From DATBHM01 sp963772375 (GTDB lineage: Bacteria; Actinomycetota; UBA4738; JACQTL01): a stretch of DNA of 64,000 nt. The DNA is taken from NCBI GenBank assembly GCA_963772375.1, contig CAVYXG010000005.1, positions 806,001 to 870,000 on the forward strand, given 5' to 3'. The notes beneath the pieces were generated by a model. It worked only from the letters and a program-made list of their open reading frames with translations, was not told where the DNA came from and made no database searches. This document shows, one piece after another, positions 55,772-64,000 of the stretch; position 1 is the first letter of the stretch, and each line of letters starts with the position of its first letter. The position numbers and the translations under genes are program-made.

Positions 55772-56417
55772 GGCAACCCCAAACTTATCTCACGACGCCG
55801 AGCCCGGACTCCGCGAACGAAAGAAGGAGCAGACGCGGCGTTCCATCAGCGAGGCCGCATGGCGGCTGTTCGCCCAGCGAGGCTTCGAGCGGGTCACCGT
55901 CGCGGAGGTTGCGCGGGAGGCCGACGTCGCGGAGGCGACCGTCTTCAACTACTTCCCGACGAAGGAAGACCTCGTCTATCACCGAATGGAGGACTTCGAG
56001 GAGGAATTGCTGGCCGCCGTTCGCGATCGCGACCCGGGATCATCGATCGCCGAAGCCTTCGGGCGCTTCGTTCTCGAGCCCGGGGGGTTCCTCCGAGAGG
56101 GTGGACAGCCTCCAGGGCAGCCCCCGGAGGTGATCGTCCGCGTGATCACGGACAGTCCGTCCCTGCTCGCCCGGGAACGCGCGATCATGGCCGGCTACGC
56201 GGAGAAGCTGGCCGAGGTCGTTGCCGTGGAGCGTGGACTCGCGGCCGATGCCGTCGAGGCCCACGTCATCGCGAACGCGCTCGTGGGCCTGCACCGGGCG
56301 CTCCTCGACCATGTTCGTCGGCGCGTGCTGGCTGGGGTGAGCACAAGGCGCGTGGCTCAGGAGATCCGAGACGCCGGCCAGCGTGCCATCGCCCTGCTGC
56401 GACAAGGGGTGGAGTAG
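55770..56417 (+). CDS. TetR-family repressor of the MFS fusion gene
   Basis: 215 residues. HTH part: ERKKEQTRRSISEAAWRLFA, RGFERVTVAEVAREADVAEA and TVFNYFPTKEDLVYHRMEDF. C-terminal helical ligand domain with an MftR-like pattern LARERAIMAGYAEKLAEVVA. The gene diverges from the MFS-F420 gene over a 28-base palindrome-bearing gap, so it most likely represses that gene and itself and is released by a transported compound. Confidence 0.88.
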   Translation: MATPNLSHDAEPGLRERKKEQTRRSISEAAWRLFAQRGFERVTVAEVAREADVAEATVFNYFPTKEDLVYHRMEDFEEELLAAVRDRDPGSSIAEAFGRFVLEPGGFLREGGQPPGQPPEVIVRVITDSPSLLARERAIMAGYAEKLAEVVAVERGLAADAVEAHVIANALVGLHRALLDHVRRRVLAGVSTRRVAQEIRDAGQRAIALLRQGVE

Positions 56418-56685
56418 CTCACTCCGTCGTCTAGCGGCCGGTCCCGCTCCAGTTCCGGGGACCGACCCCGCGACGGTGCTGATGGCTCTACCCTCCCGCT
56501 CAGGGACTACAGAGGGGCCCTATGGTTCGGTCGTGACCTGCTGTCGGCGCGATGATTCGCCAGGTTCGCTCGGCGGACTAGCCAGCGTCTCCCGCCGCGA
56601 CCTCGGGCGCGTCGACTGCCCGCCTCCTTGTGCGTTCTCGCCTGGGGTGCCACGTTGCAGCGTCGTCGACTTCAGGGGGGGAGCA

Positions 56686-57279
56686 ATGCGCACCGTTCGA
56701 AGGATCACGCTCGCCGCGAGCATCGTGGCTATGGTCGTCACGGGGATCGCGATCGGTCACACGGCAGGGGCGGCTCCACGGGCCTCGACCACCACGCACT
56801 CGATCACCATGCGTGGCGTCCAGTTCCGTGCGCTCGACTTCCGGATCACGCCGCAATACGTCCAGAACACCGGCGGGGGGGTCTACCCACAGAACGCGGG
56901 ACCTTCCCTGGAGCACGTCTACCTGGAGGCCGACATGAACCTGCCGGCCGGCTCGCTCGTGAACCAGGTCACGTTCTACTACCAGGACTGCGGGGGCGCG
57001 GGCGACCCGTTGGGTCGGTGGTACTTCGCCGTCTACGACCCGGCGCACGCGTCCGGCGGGTTCATCCTTCCGATCGCCAACTCGCCGTCGGGGACGCTCG
57101 ACTGCCACACGCACGCGTTCGTCCGGAGCGTCGCACCCGCGGTGAAGGTGGTCGCCACCAAGGACTACGTGGCAGGGGTGGACAGCAGGTGGACCAACGG
57201 CGGAAGCGAGCCCACCTCGGCTCCGAACCTGGTCGTCATCGGCGCCAAGGTCAGGTACACCTGCCCGAACGGCTGCTGA
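56686..57279 (+). CDS. Secreted protein of unknown function
   Basis: 197 residues. ATG 56686 follows GGGGGGGAGCA. Signal peptide 1-31 (SIVAMVVTGIAIGHTAGAA). The mature part has GVQFRALDFRITPQYVQNTG, QVTFYYQDCGGAGDPLGRWY, an Asp/Cys-His cluster in TLDCHTHAFVRSVAP and a C-terminal KVRYTCPNGC. Four cysteines may form two disulfides. A beta-sandwich is likely, but I do not recognise the family. The 268 bases upstream show a possible -10 TACCCT near 56490 and no gene. Confidence 0.66.
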   Translation: MRTVRRITLAASIVAMVVTGIAIGHTAGAAPRASTTTHSITMRGVQFRALDFRITPQYVQNTGGGVYPQNAGPSLEHVYLEADMNLPAGSLVNQVTFYYQDCGGAGDPLGRWYFAVYDPAHASGGFILPIANSPSGTLDCHTHAFVRSVAPAVKVVATKDYVAGVDSRWTNGGSEPTSAPNLVVIGAKVRYTCPNGC

Positions 57280-57286
57280 GCCCGCC

Positions 57287-57835
57287 TCAAGCGTTCAGTG
57301 GAGCGAAACCGTCTTCGATGAGCGCCTTTGCGAATGCGTCCTCCCCGCGCTGGTTGAGGTGCGTGGCGTCCGCGGGGTTGAGAGACGGCTGCGCCGACCG
57401 GAGCCCGTTCTTCCCGTTGAGGAGGTGGTACGTGTCGGCGCACTTCGCGCCGTGCGCCGCCGCGACCTCGCACTGCGCCCGTCCCATCACGGTCACGGCG
57501 TAGTGGAGGGCGCGATCGCGGCGGGGGAGTTCCAGGTGGGATCGACGCGGTCTCCGATCACCGAGTTGTAGACCGTGGTCACCCGCACCATGGTGGGACG
57601 ACACGACGTATGCCGTGGGCGACGCGAGGACCGATGGCGAGGTCGACGGAATGACGGGCGCCGAAGGGGAGGCCGAACGGCCGCCCGGCTCGACCGAAGC
57701 CGACCGGGTGATGGCCGGGGTCGCCGAACCATGAGCGGAGCACGCCGCGAGCAGGACCGTCGCCCAAAGGGTGGCCAGGGCTCGAGCCGCGGCTTCGCGG
57801 AATCGACTCCGATCGCAGGTGCGTGACGTGAGCAT
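57287..57835 (-). pseudogene. Lipoprotein SGNH-hydrolase remnant with internal deletion
   Basis: From ATG 57835 (AGAGGTGG upstream): a lipoprotein signal ending TVLLAACSAHG (Cys in the lipobox), a Ser/Pro linker, then a break near TAYVV. A short second frame gives VRVTTVYNSVIGDRVDPTWN. The first frame returns with HYAVTVMGRAQCEVAAAHGA and NPADATHLNQRGEDAFAKAL, the Asp-x-x-His block that ends SGNH/GDSL hydrolases. The N-terminal GDS and the central blocks are missing, so the enzyme is dead. Confidence 0.6.
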
Positions 57836-57854
57836 CGAAACCACCTCTGCCCAT

Positions 57855-59336
57855 TTAGAACACGAACACAAAGAAGGGCGCGTCCGTGAACTGGGCGAAG
57901 TTCGCTACGTCGTGGTTGCTGGAGTAGAAGGTGCTGACATCCCAAGCGGTGTCGCTATAGGTGTCGAGCTCTGCGCCGATGGTGCCGCCCGAGAAGAGCG
58001 GCGTCACCATCACAAAGCGGTCGCTGACCCTGAAACTGAAGTCGACAATGTAGTCGCCGAGCCCATCATGGTTCACGCTGAACCCGCACCCACCGGAAGA
58101 CACGGTCGCGCCCGTCGCTTGTGAGTTGTAGCACCGGCCGATGGTGCCATTGACCGTCACCAGCGCCATCGCCTTCACCCATCCGCCGCTGGCCCGGGAC
58201 TGGGTCGTATTGCCCGCAGCCTGCATGGCGAATCCATTGGCGCTGTCGCCCAGGACGCCGACGCCGTTCGGCGATCGGCCGGCCACGCCGTAGCCGCCGC
58301 CATTGTTCTGTCCGTACACGCCGCTCGCGGTGCCGCTCGCGCTCACGCCCTGCACGCCGTTGCCCCTCGTGCTCTCTCCCTGCACGCCGTTGCCCCTCGT
58401 GCTCTCTCCCTGCACGCCGTTGCCCCTCGTGCTCTCTCCCTGCACGCCGTTGCCGCCGGTCGAGCCACCCTCCACCCCGTTGCCGGTGGTGGACGCGCCG
58501 AACACGCCCTTGCCGCCGCCGGTGTTGTTGCCGAACACGCCGCTCGCACCGGCCCCGCCGGTGACGCCCTGCACGCCGTCGCCGCCGCCGGAGTTCTTGC
58601 CGTACACGCCGACACCGGAGGGACTCCCCGTCCCGGCCAGCACCCCGTACGTGGCGCCGCTGGCGTCGACGCCGATGCCGTGCGCGCTCACTCCAGTCAC
58701 GCCGTGGCCCGAGCCGTTGTTGTCGCCCACGACTCCGCTCCCGAGGGAGGAGTTGACCTCGCCGATCACCCCGGAGGCCGTTCCGGTTCCGTACACCCCG
58801 GCCGCGCCGGCGGAGGAGTTCCCGTACACGCCGTAGCCATTCGCGGCCTGGCCGTGGATCGCGGCGCTGCCCCCGGACGTCCCGGCGTTCGTGATGGAGA
58901 ACGCCGGGCCGGTGCTCTGGACGGCCTCCGACAGGGGCAGCCTCACCCCGAGAGCGTACGGCGCTGCCAGGAGCTCCTGCCTGGGCGAGAGCGTGCTGTA
59001 GGAACCCGTCGAGGAGCCGCCGCGCCAGGCCACCTGCAGCCACCTGGCCGCGCCCGGGAGCGCCCCCGCCCCGAAGTCGAGCGCCACCGTGTATCGCGTC
59101 GCCGCGACCGGCACGTCCCCCACGACGAGGGTCGACCCAACCTGGGCCCCTCCGGTGAGGTGATCGAACAACTGGAACCGGAAGTCGTAGGTCCCGTTCG
59201 GGCGGGCCAGTTGGCCGTCGTACCGGAAGGCGTTGGCCGAGCCCGGGCTGGCGCCGGTGACCGCGCCGACCCCCGTGGCCGCCATCATCGTGATCGAGAC
59301 GATCAGCGCTCCGACCGTGAGCCGCTTCCGCTTCAT
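57855..59336 (-). CDS. Secreted Gly-Val repeat protein (tail-fibre-like)
   Basis: 493 residues; ATG 59336 follows GGGAGGCAGGAG. Signal peptide 1-38. Residues about 40-140 are a beta domain (SANAFRYDGQLARPNGTYDF, LSPRQELLAAPYALGV). Residues about 150-360 are some 20 short repeats of the type GVYG.S..G.GV.G, which should form a thin beta-helical or trimeric shaft. The last ~120 residues are a beta head with two cysteines. Residues 300-330 contain three identical 10-residue units NGVQGESTRG. Surface or phage-tail-like fibre is likely; function unknown. Confidence 0.78.
   Translation of the reverse strand: MKRKRLTVGALIVSITMMAATGVGAVTGASPGSANAFRYDGQLARPNGTYDFRFQLFDHLTGGAQVGSTLVVGDVPVAATRYTVALDFGAGALPGAARWLQVAWRGGSSTGSYSTLSPRQELLAAPYALGVRLPLSEAVQSTGPAFSITNAGTSGGSAAIHGQAANGYGVYGNSSAGAAGVYGTGTASGVIGEVNSSLGSGVVGDNNGSGHGVTGVSAHGIGVDASGATYGVLAGTGSPSGVGVYGKNSGGGDGVQGVTGGAGASGVFGNNTGGGKGVFGASTTGNGVEGGSTGGNGVQGESTRGNGVQGESTRGNGVQGESTRGNGVQGVSASGTASGVYGQNNGGGYGVAGRSPNGVGVLGDSANGFAMQAAGNTTQSRASGGWVKAMALVTVNGTIGRCYNSQATGATVSSGGCGFSVNHDGLGDYIVDFSFRVSDRFVMVTPLFSGGTIGAELDTYSDTAWDVSTFYSSNHDVANFAQFTDAPFFVFVF
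58351..58440. repeat. Three perfect 30-base tandem repeats
   Basis: Three identical copies of a 30-base unit starting TGCACGCCGTTGCCCCTCGT, in frame, each coding ten residues of the Gly-Val shaft. Identity at silent positions points to recent slippage. Confidence 0.9.
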
Positions 59337-59403
59337 CGCTCCTGCCTCCCTTCCAGTCCGGCCGGTCCCGGGCTCGGTCCGCACGACGACGTCGCCGGCC
59401 GGG

Positions 59404-59895
59404 TCAGCCGATCTCGATCGTCAGGTCGCTGGTCGAGTCGTTCACGTCGTGGATGGCGATCTGGCCGCTCGCGCCCCGGTAGGCGCCGGTCCCGCCCACG
59501 ACGGCCCACGTGTGGTCGTCGTCCGACTGCCGCGAGAAGCCCTGCGCCGTGATGGAGCCGTCGGAGAGCCGGCCGGTGCCCGTGCACTCCTCGTTGGCGT
59601 TCCGGCCGGTGGTCAGGAACTCGCAGACGAACCCGAACCGCCCGACGGCCTTGGTCCCGCGCAGCAGGGTCCCGGCGACGACCTGCTGGTCGCCGGCACT
59701 CGGGCCCTGGGGGGCCGCGTCGACGAGGGCCGCGTGCACGAAGTGTGCGGTGAGGTGCAGGGTGGTGGCCCGCGCCCGGGTCGCGGCGGACGCCCGCGTC
59801 GCGGCCGGGGACGACGCGAACGCGCCCGCCGGCCCGAGCAACGCCGCTGCCGCGATCGCCCCGACCGCGATCCCGGTGATGATCGCCTTGCGCAT
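59404..59895 (-). CDS. Secreted allene-oxide-cyclase/dirigent-like barrel protein
   Basis: 163 residues. AAGGAGGAACCC before the ATG; signal peptide 1-28 ending AGAFAS. GDQQVVAGTLLRGTKAVGRF, CEFLTTGRNANEECTGTGRL, GSITAQGFSR and WAVVGGTGAYRGASGQIAIH fit the eight-strand barrel shared by plant dirigent and allene oxide cyclase proteins and many actinobacterial secreted proteins of unknown role. The two cysteines could pair. Confidence 0.72.
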   Translation of the reverse strand: MRKAIITGIAVGAIAAAALLGPAGAFASSPAATRASAATRARATTLHLTAHFVHAALVDAAPQGPSAGDQQVVAGTLLRGTKAVGRFGFVCEFLTTGRNANEECTGTGRLSDGSITAQGFSRQSDDDHTWAVVGGTGAYRGASGQIAIHDVNDSTSDLTIEIG

Positions 59896-60088
59896 GGGTT
59901 CCTCCTTCCGTCTCGTCCGCTCGCCGGTCGAGCGGTCGACCGGGTGCGACGCTAGGCAGCCTCGTCCGCACGGCCATCAGGGGAGGCACCCGAACCTTCT
60001 CCGTGCTGGCCCTGAGGGCACGTCGATCGCCGATGGCCCTTCTGACGCCCGGGCCCACCCGGCACCAGGTGCCGTTTGCGCAGTCCGG

Positions 60089-60703
60089 TTAGGCGCGCAC
60101 CGCGACCCCGGTCCGGACGTACGCGCCGACGCGGTAGATCTCGACCCGGTCGGGACCGTGGAGCAGCGAAGGGTCCTCGCCCGGGAGCAGCTCGGTCGCC
60201 TCCACGGTGCGATTCCCCGCCTCGATCGCGTCCGCGGAGGTGCAGAGCACCAGTTCGAGCGCCGAGTCGTTGGCCAGCGTGCGGAGCGAGTACGCGGCCA
60301 CCAGTCCAGGCAGGCCGGCGGTGGCCGGCCGGATCCGATCACGTCCAGCGCGGTCGTGGGCCGTCATCTCGGCCTCGGTCAGACCGTCGAAGTACCCGAC
60401 CCACGCCATCGCCGGGTTCGAGCCGCCGTCGGGCCCGGTGAACGCGTCGATCACCTGGTACGCGTCCTTGGCCTCGACGGTGAACGGGGGCGGCCCGATC
60501 TCCTGCAGCCGCTCCTCCATCGACTCGACGGCCTGCACCGAGTCCCACACCGAAAGGAACATGCCCTTGCGCGTTCCGATCTGGGTCTGCAGACACACCG
60601 CCTGGAACCCCGGGACCGACCGCAGCAGGTCGATGAGGCGCTGCTCCTGCCCCTCCGAAGGGAAATCTGGAGGGAGCAGTGCGATCTGCACATTCGCGAA
60701 CAT
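60089..60703 (-). CDS. Two-domain ABM-like (dimeric alpha-beta barrel) protein
   Basis: 204 residues, AAAGGAGGTCGGACC before the ATG. The first half has FANVQIALLPPDFPSEGQEQ, VCLQTQIGTRKGMFLSVWDS and AVESMEERLQEIG. The second half has a similar layout with RTLANDSALELVLCTSADAI and an EIYRVGAYVRTG end. It looks like two ferredoxin-like halves in tandem, as in small ABM monooxygenase or stress proteins. Function not assignable. Cytoplasmic. Confidence 0.65.
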   Translation of the reverse strand: MFANVQIALLPPDFPSEGQEQRLIDLLRSVPGFQAVCLQTQIGTRKGMFLSVWDSVQAVESMEERLQEIGPPPFTVEAKDAYQVIDAFTGPDGGSNPAMAWVGYFDGLTEAEMTAHDRAGRDRIRPATAGLPGLVAAYSLRTLANDSALELVLCTSADAIEAGNRTVEATELLPGEDPSLLHGPDRVEIYRVGAYVRTGVAVRA

Positions 60704-60803
60704 GGTCCGACCTCCTTTCGCTCTGCCCGCGGGGTGCGGGCGAGCGATCGAAGCTTGGGCCGGACGGCCTGCGGTTCCATCGGGGGAACTACTCAGCCGG
60801 TAC

Positions 60804-63759
60804 TCAATTCCCGTCGGTCGAGGCCAGCCCTTCGGCCACGGCCCAGGCTGCGATCTGGGCCCGGGAGTCGAATCCCAGCTTGGTGAGGATGTGCTGGACG
60901 TGATTCTCCGCGGTCCGCTCGGACAGGTAAAGGGTTCGCGCGATCTCCCGGTTGGAGAGGCCCCGGGTCACGAGCGTCGCCACCTCCCGCTCCCGCGGGG
61001 AAAGGGCGAGCGGCCCGGAAGCCGATGTCAGCTCAGTGACGAGCGCTTCGGCCGAGGCCAGGAGCACCCGCATCCCGAGGGCCCTGGCCGTGTTCGCGGC
61101 ACGCTCGGCCAGATCGAGGGCCGTCCTGCGGGGCGACGCTCCACGGCGGCGAAGCAGCTCGGCCAGCGTCAGCTCCGCCCGGGCCTTCCAGGGACGCGCC
61201 CCGGCCGCCGCGTTCCGGTCGATGGCCCGACGAAGATGGCCCTCGGCCTCGTCCACGAGCCCCAGGGTGGTGGCGGCCATCCCCAGGAACAGCTCGATCG
61301 ATCCCTGGCAGGCGACGGTTCCCCCGCCGCTCGCGGAGAACCGATCCCGGTACGGGATGAGCTCCCGGTGGCAGACGGCCGCGGTGTCGCGGTCGTCCAG
61401 CTCGAACGACAGGTGTGTGAGCAGCACCGTGGTGATCATCCACCGCGCGTCCCGGGGCACACGACCGGCGCTCCCCCGCGCTCGTTCGTAGTACACGAGC
61501 GCCTCGTCGCGACGCGCCGCCGACAAGAGCGTCCAGGCCATCGTGGTCAACGACAGGATCGAATGACGGGCCTCCACCAGCCACCGATTGGCGTGCATCC
61601 ACGTGAACGCACCGACATCGGCGTCGATCGCGGCCATGAGCGTGACGTGCAGCACCCGGGCCATGAAGTTCTCGGACGGGACCTCTGCGGTCGCCTCCTC
61701 CGACAGCTCCGCGGCATCCGTGAACCGCCCCTCCATCAACGCGCGAGCCGCCCGGAACCGCTTGACGTGCCACCGGACGATGGGGTTGCGCAGCGAATGG
61801 GAGAGACCCGCCAGCCGTTCGATCTCGGCGTCGACAGCGCCGACGTCGCCCAGCTCCCAGAACGCGTCGGTCCGCCATACCCGGGCCCACATCTCCTCCA
61901 TCGGGGCGTCCAGCGAACGGGCCAGTTCGAGTCCCCGCTCGGCCAACGCCAGCCGCTCGAACGGCCAGTCCGGACCGGCCAGCGCCAGGTGCCGCGCCGG
62001 CAGGATCGCGGCCACCAGAGAGGGATCAGCGGAACCCTCCGCCAGTTGCAGGGCACGATCGCTGTCGGGCAGGGCGTCGTCCATTCGTCCGGACTCGCAC
62101 AGGGCCACGGACCGCTGCGCCTGGAGCCGGGCTCGGACCGCGTCGTCCATTCCGGCGTCGTCGGCCAAGATCGCATCGCATGCCCGGAGCACACTCGCGT
62201 TCACCTCGGGGTCTCCGATGCCCTGAACGATGAGCGGCGCATCGGCGAGCAGGTCGGAGCGGTGCGATCGCCGGGCGAGTTCGGCAGCCTCCACAAAGGC
62301 CTCCATCGCCGTTCGGACGTTGCCGCTCCGGTATTCCGAGGTGACCACGCGCAGGAGGAGATCCGTTCTCGTTGCTGCGTCCATCCGGCTCCCCTCGGCC
62401 TGACCCAATGCCACCCGGTTCAGGCGGGCGGCCTCCTCGTACGCAAGCTGCCTGCTCGCCTCGTCCCCTGCCGCCGTCGCGTACCGGATCGCACGTCGTC
62501 CGTCGCCGGCCTGGAGCCAATGCCAGGCGAGCTCGCCGAGGCGGGCCTGGCCCGGCTCGTCTCCGGCCCCTCCTCCCTCCAAGGCTTGGGCGATTCGGCG
62601 ATGGCCTCGGAGGCGCTCGGGGGTTCCCATTCCCCCGGAGAGCGCCTCCCTGACCAGCGCGTGGGGGAAGTCGAACCACCCCGGCCCGCTCCGGTGACGA
62701 TTCCACCAGATGCGCGCGCACGGCTTCATCGAGCGCCGCGAGGACGTCATCCGGATCCGCGGCACCGACCTGTGCAAGGAACTCGAACGAGAACCCGGTG
62801 CCGGCGAGCGAGGCCATCTCGAGCAGGGTTCGAGCCTGCGCGCTCAGCAGGTCCACCCGCCTCCTGAGGATCTCGCCGACGCCCGGCGGAACGCCGAGCG
62901 GTCGATCGGGCAGCAGGGAGCCGTAGTCCGCGAGACGCCCCTCCGCCCGGAGCATCCGGACGACTTCGGCGGCGAAGAAGGGATTCCCCGCCGTTGCCTC
63001 GTGCACCCGGTCGGCCAGCGCCCGAGCGGTCGGCCCCCCGACCAGGGCGGCCAGCTGCCGGGCGGTGTCGGTTCGGTCCAGCCCCCGCAACCGGATCCAC
63101 CTGGCCCCGGAGGCGCGAGCGAGGTCGGCCAGTGTGGCGGCCAGCGACCCACCGGTCTCGACCTCCTCCTCCCGAACCAGCACCACCACGAGCACCCGGG
63201 CCGGTCCCAACTCCCGGGCGACATGCCGAAGCAGGAGCACGGAGGAGGTATCCGCCCATTGGGCGTCGTCGAGCACGACCACCAGGCCCCGTTCCGCACC
63301 CGCGGCCCGGAGGAATGACGCCATGACGTCGAACAGCTGGAACCGGGCCTCGCCGGCGTCGATCGTTCCCCGGTCCGGCGCCGGAGTCGGTGCCGGGTCG
63401 GGCGACGCCGGCTCCCTCAGGCGAGGCACCAACGTCTGAAGCCATTTCGTGTGGGGCTCCAGCTTCCTCCGGTCGGCACCATCGGACGCGGAGAGGTGGT
63501 CGCGAAGGATACGGATCCACGGCCAGAACGGCGGCGCCCCCGGGTCCTCCGATGCCCGACCCCACCGCACCGGCACCCCGAGAGCTTCCGCCTGCCGGGC
63601 CAGGAAGGTCGCCAGCGTCGTCTTCCCGATGCCCGGCTCGCCGGTGATGAGGACGACCCGGCTCGCCTCCTCGAGGGCGTCGGACAGCGCAGCCTGCAGT
63701 TCGCCGAGCTCGATCGACCGCCCGACGAAGGCCTGTCCCAACGCCGACGCCACGTCCAC
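60804..63759 (-). pseudogene. MalT-type LuxR regulator with AAA ATPase, frameshifted
   Basis: From GTG 63759: GRSIELGELQAALSDALEEA, P-loop VVLITGEPGIGKTTLATFLA, VVVLDDAQWADTSSVLLLRH, and AGNPFFAAEVVRMLRAEGRL, then HLVESSPERAG. There the frame breaks at a run of four C (62679-62682). One frame over, WFDFPHALVREALSGGM continues through about 550 residues of TPR-like helices to a LuxR HTH, LSPREREVATLVTRGLSNRE and LSERTAENHVQHILTKLGFD, ending at 60804. One G fewer restores a protein of about 985 residues. Everything else is normal, so an assembly indel is as likely as a real mutation. Confidence 0.85.
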
Positions 63760-64000
63760 TGCCGGGCCTGAATCTACTGCGCATCAGCTTCGACGACGTG
63801 GCCGATCGCATCCGCGCCATCCCGATGCGCGTCCGAGTCTCGTAACGCGAAGCCCTTTGCCCCGACCCGGTGGATCGTGGAAGGTGCGGGCGCTACACCT
63901 GCCCGAACGGCTGCCGATCATCGCGCCAGCGTGCGACATCACCGACCACCGAGACATCGAAGAGAGCAGCGCCCCGATGCTCGCGAGCGACCCGATCGAG
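63760..64000. other. Right-edge sequence without a clear gene
   Basis: Upstream of the LuxR-type regulator on its strand, so it should hold that promoter. On the plus strand a frame from about 63860 stays open to the edge but has no recognisable domain. It contains 21 bases (63894-63914) identical to the last codons of the secreted gene ending at 57279. Confidence 0.4.

Noticed and set aside
58351..58440. Regular 30-base repeats considered as a CRISPR array
   Set aside because: The units are directly tandem with no spacers and lie in frame in a coding repeat.
63860..64000. Open plus-strand frame at the right edge
   Set aside because: Too short and without motifs to call; it may be the start of a gene outside the window.

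Overview
This is a window of very GC-rich DNA from an actinobacterium-like genome. The signs are third-position G/C throughout, SARP/AfsR and MalT-type regulators, class III cyclases, an ECF sigma factor with a SnoaL-like tail, an F420-type split-barrel domain, and several genes that appear to start without a leader. I cannot place it to genus. An uncultured soil-type lineage is my guess. No tRNA, rRNA or CRISPR array is visible.

Layout. 0-6 kb: partial GH13 glucosidase, an MMPL exporter divergent from its TetR, an ABM monooxygenase, and a PLP decarboxylase with an N-terminal UPF0158 domain. 6-13 kb: secreted beta-helix and RTX-type surface proteins, mostly frameshifted or eroded, around a GcvT/DmdA-like gene and an SQR-like flavoprotein. 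13-24 kb: AfsR-type regulator, DrrAB-like ABC exporter, TPR-cyclase, a large orphan protein and a Uma2 nuclease. 24-31.5 kb: a membrane cyclase in operon with a solute-binding lipoprotein, a GH-like secreted protein, an intact beta-helix protein and a hydrolase-cyclase fusion. 31.7-38 kb: ECF sigma, DUF2182, DUF899 and SDR genes, then a flavin monooxygenase and a LuxR/TPR regulator. 38-46 kb: a decayed defence-like locus made of a 'CPFD' family protein with a small partner, a PIN toxin pair, a PLD-EVE-like protein and a PLD-helicase-DUF3427 protein. The helicase is split by an ISAzo13-type insertion whose excision on paper restores the reading frame. 46-51.6 kb: lon, then four toxin-antitoxin genes or pairs, ending in a second copy of the lon 3' end. 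51.7-53.7 kb: a group II intron. 53.7-64 kb: an MFS fused to an F420-type domain with a divergent TetR, secreted proteins of unknown role, and a frameshifted MalT-type LuxR regulator.

Two themes run through the window. First, signalling: three class III cyclases with different sensors lie within 13 kb, and one TPR sensor module is reused with a cyclase output in one gene and a LuxR output in another. Second, erosion: about ten genes carry one-base or few-base frame breaks, mainly in secreted-surface, defence and toxin genes. Some breaks lie in G or C runs and could be assembly errors. Others come with deletions, an IS insertion or lost catalytic residues and look biological.
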